Below are positions 42,332-51,965 of a DNA stretch of 64,000 nucleotides, piece after piece. Source of the stretch: Veillonella sp. (GTDB lineage: Bacteria > Bacillota > Negativicutes > Veillonellales > Veillonellaceae); assembly GCF_018364065.1 (NCBI RefSeq), contig NZ_JAGZMO010000011.1, positions 6,034 to 70,033 on the forward strand, given 5' to 3'. The translations under genes and the position numbers were made by a program. The number at the start of each line of letters is the position of its first letter. Within the stretch, counting starts at the first letter, position 1. Under the pieces are notes generated by a model. The model was not told the DNA's origin and made no database searches. It saw only the letters and a program-made list of their open reading frames with translations.

Positions 42332-43885
42332 ATGAAATTAAGAAAAACGCAAAAAGCGCTGCTACTGGCAGCAATCTGCACATGCAGCTTGGGGTGGAGC
42401 GAGAGCAGTGCAACCATTTCGGAGACCATAGCACCATTGGAGACTACCTACGTGTTGCAGGATGAAGTTAATTATGTAAATGAAACACCGCTAAATACAG
42501 TGGATAGCTTTAAGGTGGCCGGGCTGGAAACGGGGATTCACGGCAATTCGGCGGAAGACTATAAAACAATTGAAACCGCATTGGCTGTGGTAGAAACAAA
42601 AGACGGGTATGGCCTTATTGATGCACAGGGGCATGAAATAGTAAAACCGGCTTACAAATATGTGGAAGCCGCCAATAAAGGTCGTACGTTAGTATTTTCA
42701 AATCCAAAGAATAAAAAGAAACAGTCCGATGCTGCTGCAGATGGGGAAAAGCCTTATGTAGGTGTGCGTGTTGTGGCACCTGAACGGTCGGAAAAAACCT
42801 ATCCGTCAGATTTATATTTCCCTTACAAGGATACAACCACTAAACGATATGGCTTTAAAAACGTACAGGATGAAGTGGTAATTGCACCTAAGTATAAAGA
42901 TGTATATGCGGATTTCAGTGAAGATCGAGCCTTTGTAAAGAATGAGAAGGGCAAGCTGGTTGGCATTGACGGCACAGGGCAGGAATTGTTCCAGGTAACG
43001 GCAGACATTGTTTATCCGTACAATAACGGCCTTGCAGAAATTCAGCGCCACACATCGGGTTTCAATTTACTGGGCGCTATCGGCAATGTGGCCTTAGGCT
43101 TTGGATTAGGCGGCAACAGTGGTGATACGTTCATCGGCTTCGGCCATTTCTACGACGATGATTACTTCGACAATCATTATTTAAGTGGCGTTATGATCAC
43201 TAAAGATAAGACAAAACGAGGCTACATCGATCGGGATGGACGTATTGTTGTAGACAGCAAAAATGACTACGTATATCCTATGATGAACTTCGGCACAATT
43301 ATTGAAGATAACAACCAGCTGGCGGTGGTGAATCGCAACGGCCAATTCCTGATTCCGTTCGGCGATTATGAATTGGAAAGTCTCAGTTTGCCGGATTCTT
43401 ATATTGCGTTAAAAAATAAGAATACAGAAAAACGGGGCGTCATGAACTATATGACTAATACGGAAGTGTTACCGTTCCTGTATAGTGCCGTTGACTTTAT
43501 GAACGACAGTTACGTGGTAGCCACGGCGGACGATGGCAAGCATGTGTACCGCATGGAACCGAGCCGTCAGGAAATGTTCAAACTGTCTAAAGACGCCAAG
43601 TACACCTTCTTCGGCTCTGAAGGTGTAGCCTGGGTAACGGGCGACTCCCTGTTGGGTGACGGATTTACAGGATACAAAATCATAGACAAAACAGGCCAAG
43701 TACTATATGAAGCTAAAGATATTAAGATCCAGGACGTATCTAACTTTAAGTCCTATTATACGGCTGTGCGCGTAGATAATAAATGGGGCGTTATGGATAC
43801 GCATGGACATTGGGTAGTAGAGCCAACCTATAAAAATCTTCGTTTCATCGTACCGACCGGTAATACGACAGTTACCGTTCGCTAA
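42332..43885 (+). CDS. Exported WG-repeat protein
   Basis: A 517-aa secreted protein. Residues 1-27 form a signal peptide. The body has repeats of the WG type: DGYGLIDAQGHEIVKPAYKY (near 93), KRYGFKNVQDEVVIAPKYKD, KRGYIDRDGRIVV and NKWGVMDTHGHWVVEPTYK at the end. In the middle (about residues 245-265) lies a hydrophobic Gly-rich insert, FNLLGAIGNVALGFGLGG, which might contact a membrane. WG repeats are of unknown function, probably binding scaffolds. GGAGG precedes ATG 42332. Confidence 0.85.
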   Translation: MKLRKTQKALLLAAICTCSLGWSESSATISETIAPLETTYVLQDEVNYVNETPLNTVDSFKVAGLETGIHGNSAEDYKTIETALAVVETKDGYGLIDAQGHEIVKPAYKYVEAANKGRTLVFSNPKNKKKQSDAAADGEKPYVGVRVVAPERSEKTYPSDLYFPYKDTTTKRYGFKNVQDEVVIAPKYKDVYADFSEDRAFVKNEKGKLVGIDGTGQELFQVTADIVYPYNNGLAEIQRHTSGFNLLGAIGNVALGFGLGGNSGDTFIGFGHFYDDDYFDNHYLSGVMITKDKTKRGYIDRDGRIVVDSKNDYVYPMMNFGTIIEDNNQLAVVNRNGQFLIPFGDYELESLSLPDSYIALKNKNTEKRGVMNYMTNTEVLPFLYSAVDFMNDSYVVATADDGKHVYRMEPSRQEMFKLSKDAKYTFFGSEGVAWVTGDSLLGDGFTGYKIIDKTGQVLYEAKDIKIQDVSNFKSYYTAVRVDNKWGVMDTHGHWVVEPTYKNLRFIVPTGNTTVTVR

Positions 43886-43887
43886 TA

Positions 43888-43950
43888 AAAAAGAGTTCTC
43901 ACTCAGATTGCCGGCCCATACGGGGGACAATACTGAGGAGAACTCTTTTT
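43888..43950. terminator. Bidirectional terminator, WG protein / putP
   Basis: AAAAAGAGTTCTC and CTCAG arms with their complements around a 26-base loop; A and T runs on the two sides suit both convergent genes. Confidence 0.88.
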
Positions 43951-43957
43951 GTTCGTA

Positions 43958-45439
43958 TTATAGAATGTGCATCTGCTGAGCCGCATCGAATTCATCGGTG
44001 ATTTCTTTAGATGGCGGAGCATCGAGAAGGCTCACTACGATGATGGAGATGAAGGAGAACAGGAAGCCCGGAACGATTTCATAGAGACCGAACCATGCAA
44101 ACTGTTTCCAAATCAATACGGTAAGACCACCTACCACTACGCCGGCAACACAACCTCGCAAGGTCATGCGACGCCAGAACAGGGAGAGGAGAATGGCCGG
44201 GCCAAAGGCGGCACCGAAGCCGGCCCACGCGTAAGCAACCATTGTAAGAATGTAGCTACTTGGATCCATGGCAAGCCAAAGTGCTAATGCGGATACAGCC
44301 AATACGGTAATACGGCTGATCATAACTAATTCGTAGTCGTTAGTTTCGTGTTTAACAAGATTTTTGTATAAATCCTGTGCCACGGAAGACGCTGTTACGA
44401 GGAGTTGACCGGATGCGGTACTCATGATGGCGGCTAATACGGCGGACCAGATAAGACCGGCTACGAATGGAGGGAACAGCTCTTCGTTCATTACGAGGAA
44501 TACGCGTTCTACATCGGAATCAACTAATGGGGTAGATAAGTATACTTTGCCGATAAGACCTACAAATACGGCGGCGGTGAGGGCGAAGATTACCCAGATA
44601 ACCGCAATGTTTGTAGCCTTTTTCAATTCTTTCGCACTGGAGATGGCCATGAAGCGAACGAGAATGTGAGGCTGACCGAAGTAGCCGAGGCCCCAGGCAA
44701 GGGATGAAATAATGCCGATTGTTAATGTGAATGTATCGGTTTCAGGCCCCCAAATGGAAAGGCCTTGTGGGAATTCCGTCGCAATCAGATTGGCTGTGCT
44801 GGCAGGACCGCCCAACGCAAAGGCTGCTGTAATTGGAACGACTAGAATGGCGAAGAACATCATCGTACCTTGGATTAGGTCTGTCCAGCTTACTGCGAGG
44901 AAGCCGCCCAGGAAGGTGTAGAAGATAACAACGCCGGCCGTGATGAACAAGGATGTTACATAGTCGATACCGAAGATCGTATTGAATAATTTACCGCCCG
45001 CTACGAAGCCTGATGATGTATAAATAAGGAAGAAGATTACGATAAACAGGGCTGAAACGATTGGTAAAATCTTGGTTGTATCGCGGAAACGATTTTTTAA
45101 ATAGTCCGGAATGGTAAGACTGTTGTTGGCCACTTCTGTGTGATTGCGAAGTCGCTTAGATACGAATACCCAGTTGAGCCAAGTGCCACCGGCCAGACCA
45201 ATGGCTAGCCAAATCGCGGAAATGCCTGTACTGTACGCAAAGCCCGGCAAGCCCATGAGCATCCAGCCGCTCATGTCTGACGCTTCCGCACTCATTGATG
45301 TGAGCCACGGGCCCAGTTGGCGACCACCTAGAATATAATCGCTAAGGTTTTTGGATTTTCGATAGTAATAAATTCCAATATACATCATGAGCCCCAAATA
45401 AATGGCAAAGGCTATGATGACGGAAATTTGTGAGTACAT
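43958..45439 (-). CDS. putP: Sodium/proline symporter PutP
   Basis: A 493-aa membrane protein of the SSS family with about 13 helices. PutP-type features are SDYILGGRQLGPWLTSMSAE, ASDMSGWMLMGLPG (Na+/proline site, about residue 50), YLKNRFRD and LGYFGQPHILVRFMA. The ATG at 45437-45439 has GGGAGGAG upstream on the minus strand. It is a single gene; proline uptake is the likely role, but other SSS substrates cannot be excluded. Confidence 0.93.
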   Translation of the reverse strand: MYSQISVIIAFAIYLGLMMYIGIYYYRKSKNLSDYILGGRQLGPWLTSMSAEASDMSGWMLMGLPGFAYSTGISAIWLAIGLAGGTWLNWVFVSKRLRNHTEVANNSLTIPDYLKNRFRDTTKILPIVSALFIVIFFLIYTSSGFVAGGKLFNTIFGIDYVTSLFITAGVVIFYTFLGGFLAVSWTDLIQGTMMFFAILVVPITAAFALGGPASTANLIATEFPQGLSIWGPETDTFTLTIGIISSLAWGLGYFGQPHILVRFMAISSAKELKKATNIAVIWVIFALTAAVFVGLIGKVYLSTPLVDSDVERVFLVMNEELFPPFVAGLIWSAVLAAIMSTASGQLLVTASSVAQDLYKNLVKHETNDYELVMISRITVLAVSALALWLAMDPSSYILTMVAYAWAGFGAAFGPAILLSLFWRRMTLRGCVAGVVVGGLTVLIWKQFAWFGLYEIVPGFLFSFISIIVVSLLDAPPSKEITDEFDAAQQMHIL

Positions 45440-45716
45440 AGGCAGTACTCCTCCCTTCATAATTTGCTAATATTATTGTATTATATCATATTTTCGGGGT
45501 GCTCACTATATAAAATAGAAAATTCTATAGAAAAAAGTGATAAGAAAATTAAGTAATATTCAATGGATGTATTTACTTCGGTAGTAACTTGCATTGGGAC
45601 TTTTTTACATGAGGAATAAGGAGGAACCACCTTCCCAATAAAATTTTACTTACCTCATGGATAAATGGTAAAATAAAAAGACGGTTTGTAGTAACGTTTT
45701 GAAAGGATGTGATGGT

Positions 45717-47648
45717 ATGGCGCATGAAGCGGCTGAAAAAGTATTGCAGCATTATTTCGGCTATTCCTCGTTCAGACCGGCACAGGAAGTGCCTGTAGCA
45801 TCCTTATTGGCAGGGCAGGATATTCTGGCCATTATGCCGACCGGCGCGGGTAAGTCTATTTGCTTCCAAGTGCCGGCCTTATTGCGTAAAGGACTAACCA
45901 TCGTATTTTCACCGCTCATTTCGCTCATGCAGGACCAGGTTCAAGGCCTGCGCTTGCAGCGGATTGCGGCGGCTTATATAAACAGCACCTTGGAGCAGGA
46001 CCAGGTGGCGGCCGTCATGCGGCAGCTGCGGGCCGGGCAGATAAAGCTTCTTTATTTGGCGCCGGAGCGACTGGGGTCGGACTATTTTAAAAACTTCCTG
46101 CAACAATTGCCGATTGATCAGGTCATTATCGACGAAGCGCACTGCGTTTCCCAGTGGGGCCATGATTTCAGACCATCTTACCAGCTCATTGCTCCTTTTA
46201 TTCAAAGCTTGTCTCGGCGTCCGGTTATCGGCGCCTTTACGGCCAGCGCGACACAGGAAGTAGAGCGCGATATGAAGCGGCTTTTAGGCTTGGAGAACGC
46301 CAAGGTTCATATTACGGGCTTTGACCGGCCAAATCTATCGTTCTCCGTGGTTCAGCCTGCACGGAAGTTGGAGTACATACTTCAATTTGTGGAGGCCCAT
46401 AAGGATGAGAACGGCATCGTCTATTGCTCTACACGCAAGGATGTGGAGCAGATTTACGGCGAGTTGGTAAAACGAGGCTACGAAGCCGGTTATTATCATG
46501 CGGGCCTGTCCGATGAAGTGCGTAAGATACAGCAGGAGCGCTATGCGTACGATCAGGTTAAAATTATGGTGGCCACCAGTGCATTTGGCATGGGAATCGA
46601 CAAGAGTAATGTGCGCTATGTGCTTCATTACCAGATGCCGCGCAACATGGAAAGTTATTACCAGGAAGCGGGGCGCGCCGGCCGTGACGGAGGTCCGGCG
46701 GTGTGCGTGCTGCTCTACAGCGGGCGCGATGTGATGATTCACAAGTATTTGATCAACGAATCGGTGCATGAACCGGAACGGCGCCGCATTGAAATGACGA
46801 AATTGCAGCAGATGATAAACTATTGCTTTACGGGCGAATGTTTACGAAGATATATGTTGAACTATTTCGGCGAGCCGGTGAAATGGACACATTGCAATAA
46901 CTGCAGTTCCTGTAAACACCGGGCAAAGCCGCGCAATTTGACGAAAGAGGCGTCCTATATTTTCCGCGCCATTCTGGCTACGGAAGAGCGATATGGGGCG
47001 GCCATGATTGCAGATATTGTGCTGGGCAATCGGACGGACCGCGTAGTCCGTTACGGTTGGGACCGACTGACCGTATTCGGTGCCTTGCGCGACATGGACG
47101 AGAAAGAAGTGAAAGGACTGATTCGTCAGTTTGTATCGCTGGGATATCTTCACTGTGCGACAGGGAAGTATCCGATTTTAAGTTTGGAACCGGCGGCTGA
47201 ATCTGTACTGGATGGCGAAAGTGAAGTGCATGAAGTGGTGCGCCGCGTTGTGGATGTGCGGGAAGAACCGCATCGCGGTCATGGTACAAACGGTCATGGC
47301 GCGAAAGGCCGGGGCGGTGCAGGCTCTGCCGGAAAGAGTCATGGCGGTTACAGCAACCAAGGCTATGCCGGACAAGGATTCGCCTATGGCAATCAGGGGA
47401 GTCGCGGCACAGCAGGTCCGCGCAAGAAGAGTCTCTTCGACGTGCTCCGTGAGCATCGCAAGAAGCTTAGCGAAGCTAAAAAAGTGCCACCGTACCTCAT
47501 TTTCCCGGATACGGTTCTCATTGACATGGCGTCCACAAAGCCGCAAACCTTGGCGGACCTTCACAACATTAAAGGTGTGGGCGCGGCGAAATTACAAGAG
47601 TTCGGCCTGTCCTTCTTGGCGGTCATTAACAAGTATAATGATAAGTAA
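45717..47648 (+). CDS. recQ: ATP-dependent DNA helicase RecQ
   Basis: A 643-aa 3'-5' helicase for recombination repair. The helicase core has FRPAQE, MPTGAGKSICFQVPAL, the DEAH box DEAHCVSQWGHDFRP and QEAGRAGRDGG. The RecQ zinc site uses CLRRYMLNYFGE with CNNCSSCKH. A winged helix follows, and the last 80 residues are an HRDC domain. A Gly-rich flexible linker (about 526-565) separates the winged helix and HRDC. ATG 45717 is preferred over TTG 45699. Confidence 0.96.
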   Translation: MAHEAAEKVLQHYFGYSSFRPAQEVPVASLLAGQDILAIMPTGAGKSICFQVPALLRKGLTIVFSPLISLMQDQVQGLRLQRIAAAYINSTLEQDQVAAVMRQLRAGQIKLLYLAPERLGSDYFKNFLQQLPIDQVIIDEAHCVSQWGHDFRPSYQLIAPFIQSLSRRPVIGAFTASATQEVERDMKRLLGLENAKVHITGFDRPNLSFSVVQPARKLEYILQFVEAHKDENGIVYCSTRKDVEQIYGELVKRGYEAGYYHAGLSDEVRKIQQERYAYDQVKIMVATSAFGMGIDKSNVRYVLHYQMPRNMESYYQEAGRAGRDGGPAVCVLLYSGRDVMIHKYLINESVHEPERRRIEMTKLQQMINYCFTGECLRRYMLNYFGEPVKWTHCNNCSSCKHRAKPRNLTKEASYIFRAILATEERYGAAMIADIVLGNRTDRVVRYGWDRLTVFGALRDMDEKEVKGLIRQFVSLGYLHCATGKYPILSLEPAAESVLDGESEVHEVVRRVVDVREEPHRGHGTNGHGAKGRGGAGSAGKSHGGYSNQGYAGQGFAYGNQGSRGTAGPRKKSLFDVLREHRKKLSEAKKVPPYLIFPDTVLIDMASTKPQTLADLHNIKGVGAAKLQEFGLSFLAVINKYNDK

Positions 47649-47748
47649 GATGCAAAGTAAGCTAAAAAGTCAGATAATAAATAAGATAGCGAGTTAGATA
47701 ATAATAAAATAGCGATTTAGATAACGACTAAGATAACCAATAAGATAG
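47640..47748. repeat. Degenerate ~12-bp tandem repeat from the recQ stop
   Basis: About nine units resembling GATAACNANTAA. The first contains the recQ stop TAA (47646-47648). A further degenerate stretch with TGGAA and GATT words continues to about 47835, just before thyA. No terminator is seen in this spacer. Confidence 0.75.
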
Positions 47749-47847
47749 AAGAATGTATATAGTTTTTTCTAGCTTGGGAATAGATTCTGGATTTTGGATG
47801 GATTCCAAATTTGGAACAGATTATAGATTTGAGCGGAGGAGGCCCTT

Positions 47848-48639
47848 ATGAGTTCTGCAGATACACAATATTTAGGAATAATTGAGCGCATTTTAAAAGA
47901 CGGCTATTACGCCAACAATCGCACGGGGATTCCTACGTATAAATTGGCCCATCAGGTAATGCAATTTGATGTGGCGGAAGAATTTCCCATTTTAACAACA
48001 AAATTTGTGGCCTTTAAAACGGCGTTAAAAGAATTATTATGGATCTGGCAAAAACAGAGCAATGATGTGAAAGAGTTGCAGGCCATGGGCGTTCATGTGT
48101 GGGATGAATGGATGCGCGAAGACGGCACTATCGGCAAAGCCTATGGTTACCAACTGGCCAAATACAAACAGGTGGACAACTTGCTTCGCATGATTAAAGA
48201 AGATCCGCAGAGCCGCCGCATGATTGTGACCCTGTGGAATATTGAAGATTTACCGGATATGGCGTTACAGCCATGTGCGTATGAAACATTGTGGGATGTG
48301 GAAGGTGACCGCTTGAACTGCATGCTCATTCAGCGCAGCGGCGATATGGGCCTTGGCGTGCCGTTCAACATGACGCAGTATGCCACACTTCTTTGCCTCA
48401 TCGCGCAGGTAAGCGGGCTTAAACCGGGGCGCTTTACCCATGTCATCAACAATGCACACATTTACGAAAATCATTTGGAAGCATTGAAAACACAGCTGGC
48501 CCGTCGTGACCAGGCATTGGCGGCACCTAAGATTTGGGTAAATCCGGACTTGAAGGATTTCTACGCAATCACACCTGACGATGTAAAATTGGAAGGATAC
48601 GAACATCTGGGTAAATTGCCGATGGATGTAGCAGTATAA
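47848..48639 (+). CDS. thyA: Thymidylate synthase ThyA
   Basis: Makes dTMP from dUMP with methylene-THF. The 263-aa protein has the dUMP-binding NNRTGIPTYK near the start, the catalytic Cys in MALQPCAYETLW (about residue 144) and QRSGDMGLGVPFN. The residue after the Cys is Ala, where most family members have His. The end reads LPMDVAV. GGAGGAGG precedes the ATG. folA follows, as expected, because ThyA yields dihydrofolate. Confidence 0.95.
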   Translation: MSSADTQYLGIIERILKDGYYANNRTGIPTYKLAHQVMQFDVAEEFPILTTKFVAFKTALKELLWIWQKQSNDVKELQAMGVHVWDEWMREDGTIGKAYGYQLAKYKQVDNLLRMIKEDPQSRRMIVTLWNIEDLPDMALQPCAYETLWDVEGDRLNCMLIQRSGDMGLGVPFNMTQYATLLCLIAQVSGLKPGRFTHVINNAHIYENHLEALKTQLARRDQALAAPKIWVNPDLKDFYAITPDDVKLEGYEHLGKLPMDVAV

Positions 48640-48685
48640 GAAGCAGTGAGTTATGTTATCATTACGCTATTATATAGTGAATTAC

Positions 48686-48746
48686 GTAGTATTATATACC
48701 GATAAATTCAGTAGTATCATATACTGATAAATTCAGATAAATTGGG
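48686..48746. repeat. Two 25-bp tandem repeats between thyA and folA
   Basis: Copies start at 48686 and 48711, differ at two positions, and share the end GATAAATTCA; a third partial GATAAATT follows. Confidence 0.85.
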
Positions 48747-48778
48747 AATAGGGATTAAACAGGTTATGGAGGTTTACC

Positions 48779-49267
48779 ATGTTAGCGATGATTGTGGCTA
48801 AGGCCGCCAATAATGTGATTGGCAAAGACAACCAATTGATTTGGTACATTTCGAAGGATTTGCAGCATTTTAAATTACTCACGTCCGGTCATGTTATTAT
48901 CATGGGGCGGAAAACATTGGAATCATTGCCAAAGTTGTTGCCGAATCGTGAACATTGGGTAGTAACCCGTCAGGCCGACTACGTACCGCCTTATGAAGGG
49001 GTGCGCGTTTTCCACAGCCCGGAAGAAGCGGCTGAAGCGGCCAATGCTGTGAAAGACATAACCTTCTGCATCGGCGGTGCCGAAATGTATAAGGCTTTCA
49101 TGCCGTATGCAGACCGTCTCTATGTGACTGAAATTTTTCAGGACTTCGAAGGCGATGCAGTTTTCCCTGAAATAGATCGTGATGTATTTATGGAGTCCGC
49201 ACGACAGACGGGCAACGATGAAACGGACGAGTTGAAATTTGATTTTGTAATATATAGCCGCGTTTAA
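48779..49267 (+). CDS. folA: Dihydrofolate reductase
   Basis: Reduces dihydrofolate to THF, regenerating the cofactor used by ThyA. The 162-aa protein shows MIVAKAANNVIGKDNQLIW, with the catalytic Asp in SKDLQHFK (about residue 28), IIMGRKTLESLP and CIGGAEMYKAFMP. The usual Pro-Trp before the active site is Ile-Trp here. Trimethoprim response cannot be judged. GGAGG precedes the ATG. Confidence 0.95.
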   Translation: MLAMIVAKAANNVIGKDNQLIWYISKDLQHFKLLTSGHVIIMGRKTLESLPKLLPNREHWVVTRQADYVPPYEGVRVFHSPEEAAEAANAVKDITFCIGGAEMYKAFMPYADRLYVTEIFQDFEGDAVFPEIDRDVFMESARQTGNDETDELKFDFVIYSRV

Positions 49268-49296
49268 GCGCCTATAGCTAAAGGAGTTAGTAGTAC

Positions 49297-51789
49297 ATGT
49301 TAGAAAAAATGGCTCACCACATTGCCGGTGAACTGGGTGTAAAAGATTGGCAGGTAAAAGTAGCAGTAGAGCTGATGGATGAAGGTAATACGGTACCTTT
49401 TATCGCCCGTTACCGCAAGGAAAAAACCGGTGAATTGAAGGACGAACAATTACGCGAAATTGAAGAACGCATTAAATATCTGCGCAATTTGGAAAGTCGC
49501 CGCGAAGAAATCGTGCGCTCCATTACGGAACAGGAAAAGATGACGCCTGAATTGGCAGCCCAGTTGGAAGGGGCTATGAAGCTTCAGGAACTGGAAGATT
49601 TGTATTTGCCATATCGCCCGAAAAAGCGTACCCGTGCGTCCATTGCTCGCGAAGCGGGCTTGGAACCGCTTGCGGACTTGATTTGCCAGACCGGCAAAGA
49701 GCGTACGGAAAGTGCGGAAGAATTAGCCGCTCCGTTTGTAAATGAAACGGTGGAAACGACGGAAGCCGCCTTACAAGGGGCTATGGATATTTTGGCGGAA
49801 GATATCAGTGATCGTGCTGACTTGCGCGCTTATTTGCGTGAAGCAATCTGGAATAAGGACACCATTGCGGCCGCTTTGACCGGTGATGATGAAGAAGTGA
49901 AAAAGGGCTTCCTTCAGTACGCTGAATACGAAGAACAGATTCACCAGATGCCATCCCACCGTATCTTGGCTATTAATCGCGGCGAGAAATTGGGCGCCCT
50001 TAAAGTAACGTTAAAAGCAAATGACGAAGCATACATTGCGTATATTATCGGCAAGTTGCCAAATGACGGAGCGCCTGCTATGGCTCCGTACAAAGAAGCG
50101 GCTGCCGCCGATGCATACAAACGCCTGATTTTACCTGCATTGGAACGTGAAATCAGAAAGACGTTGACGGAAAATGCGGATGAGCAGGCTATTAAAGTAT
50201 TCGGTACGAACTTGCGCAACTTGCTGCTGCAGCCACCATTGGCAGGCCATGTAATTATGGGCTTGGATCCGGGCTATCGCATGGGCTGTAAAATGGCGAT
50301 TATCGATGCGCAGGGGAATGTACTCGACCAGGGCATTTACCATTTAACATCCGGCGAACGGGGCAAAGAAGCGGCCAAAGCGGATATGCCGAAACGCATT
50401 CGCAAGTGGAAGGTTACGCTCATCTCCATCGGTAACGGTACAGCATCGTATGAAACAGAACAATTCGTGTCCAATCTGATTGAAGAAGAAGGCTTGGACT
50501 GCCACTATATTATTACGAACGAAGCGGGCGCGTCCGTTTACTCCGCGTCGAAATTGGCGATTGAAGAATTGCCTGACCTGGACGTATCTATCCGCGGTGC
50601 TGTTTCGATTGCGCGCCGTGTGCAGGATCCGTTGGCGGAAGCCGTTAAAATTGATCCTAAGTCGATTGGTGTCGGTCAATACCAGCACGACGTAAACCAG
50701 AAACAGTTGACAGCAACACTTGATCAAGTGGTAGAAACCGTAGTTAACCATGTAGGTGTTGAACTTAACACCGCATCGCCGGCCATTTTACAACATGTGG
50801 CAGGTATTAGCGGTACTGTGGCGGGCAACATCGTGGAATACCGCAAAGAAGTAGGTACTTTCACATCCCGTAAGGAACTTCTTAAAGTTAAACGCTTAGG
50901 ACCGGCCGCATTTACTCAATGCGCGGGCTTCCTTCGCATTAAGGACAGTGTGAATCCGTTGGATAATACACCGGTGCATCCGGAATCGTACGGCATTGCA
51001 GAAGCCATCATTAATCACTTGGGCTTCCAATTGGCACAGCTCACTGATAAAACGGCCCATCAGGCACTACTTGGCAAATTGGCGGACGTTGATGCGGAAC
51101 AACTGGCTGCACAGCTCGATGCCGGTGTGCCTACAGTGCGCGACATTTTAGAGGCCTTGGCAAAACCGGGTCGCGACCCTCGCGAAGATTTGCCGGCCCC
51201 AATGACTCGCAAGCACATCATGAGCTTGGAAGACGTGAAAGTAGGGACCGTAGTTAAAGGTACTGTTCACAACGTAGTCGACTTCGGCGCTTTCGTCGAC
51301 TTCGGCCTCAAAGTAAACGGTCTCTTGCACCGCAGTGAATTCTGCCGACGCAATCAGCACCCGTCCGACGTATTGGCCGTAGGTGATATTATTGAAGCGG
51401 AAATTATTTCCGTAGAACCGGAACGCAATCGTATCGGTCTGTCTATGAAGAGCTTGCGCGACAAAGAAAAAGGGCAAAACGGTTCTCGTGAAGAGGGCAA
51501 TGATTCGAATGAAGCGGGCCGCAATAATCGTCGCCGCAATACGGGCAATGGTGAAGGGGCTCAAGGCAATGACGGCGAAGGCCGTCGCAATAACCGCCGC
51601 AGCGGCGAGCGCAATGAACAGCGACGCAATGGCGGTAACGGCGATCAACAAGGTCAGAATAGAAACCGCGATAATCGTGATAATCGTAACAACCGAAATA
51701 ACCGCAACAATCGCGGCAATAACAAACGCCGGGAAGCGGAACCATTTGTTAATAACAATATAACCATTACGTACAGCAAGAAGAAATAA
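49297..51789 (+). CDS. tex: Tex-like RNA-binding transcription accessory protein
   Basis: An 830-aa nucleic-acid-binding protein. It has an N-terminal helical region (VPFIARYRKEKTGELKDEQL), a YqgF-like fold (IMGLDPGYRMGCKMAIID, about residue 322), helix-hairpin-helix motifs (FTSRKELLKVKRLGPAAFTQ) and an S1 domain (about 645-720, GTVVKGTVHNVVDFGAFVD). The last 100 residues are a low-complexity Asn/Arg/Gly tail with NNR repeats, longer than in most Tex proteins. AAAGGAG precedes the ATG. Confidence 0.95.
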   Translation: MLEKMAHHIAGELGVKDWQVKVAVELMDEGNTVPFIARYRKEKTGELKDEQLREIEERIKYLRNLESRREEIVRSITEQEKMTPELAAQLEGAMKLQELEDLYLPYRPKKRTRASIAREAGLEPLADLICQTGKERTESAEELAAPFVNETVETTEAALQGAMDILAEDISDRADLRAYLREAIWNKDTIAAALTGDDEEVKKGFLQYAEYEEQIHQMPSHRILAINRGEKLGALKVTLKANDEAYIAYIIGKLPNDGAPAMAPYKEAAAADAYKRLILPALEREIRKTLTENADEQAIKVFGTNLRNLLLQPPLAGHVIMGLDPGYRMGCKMAIIDAQGNVLDQGIYHLTSGERGKEAAKADMPKRIRKWKVTLISIGNGTASYETEQFVSNLIEEEGLDCHYIITNEAGASVYSASKLAIEELPDLDVSIRGAVSIARRVQDPLAEAVKIDPKSIGVGQYQHDVNQKQLTATLDQVVETVVNHVGVELNTASPAILQHVAGISGTVAGNIVEYRKEVGTFTSRKELLKVKRLGPAAFTQCAGFLRIKDSVNPLDNTPVHPESYGIAEAIINHLGFQLAQLTDKTAHQALLGKLADVDAEQLAAQLDAGVPTVRDILEALAKPGRDPREDLPAPMTRKHIMSLEDVKVGTVVKGTVHNVVDFGAFVDFGLKVNGLLHRSEFCRRNQHPSDVLAVGDIIEAEIISVEPERNRIGLSMKSLRDKEKGQNGSREEGNDSNEAGRNNRRRNTGNGEGAQGNDGEGRRNNRRSGERNEQRRNGGNGDQQGQNRNRDNRDNRNNRNNRNNRGNNKRREAEPFVNNNITITYSKKK
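51664..51720. repeat. 9-bp coding repeats in the tex tail
   Basis: Consecutive Asn-Asn-Arg/Asp-Asn-Arg codon triplets, with synonymous changes between units. Confidence 0.75.
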
Positions 51790-51816
51790 ATTCTGCTCGT
51801 AAAGGTTGAAAGACAT

Positions 51817-51858
51817 AATAGCCAAACCAGAAATTATCTATTCCGGTTTGGCTATTGG
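51817..51858 (+). terminator. Terminator after tex
   Basis: Perfect 12-bp AATAGCCAAACC/GGTTTGGCTATT stem with a 16-base loop, but only a short T-run. Confidence 0.75.
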
Positions 51859-51965
51859 TGTTTACTTGTGATATAATGAATAATACGTCAATTTAGATTT
51901 ATAGAATATATTTACATATTACCTTTAGAAAAAAGGCTTTATTATAAGGAGGACTCATATAGTTC

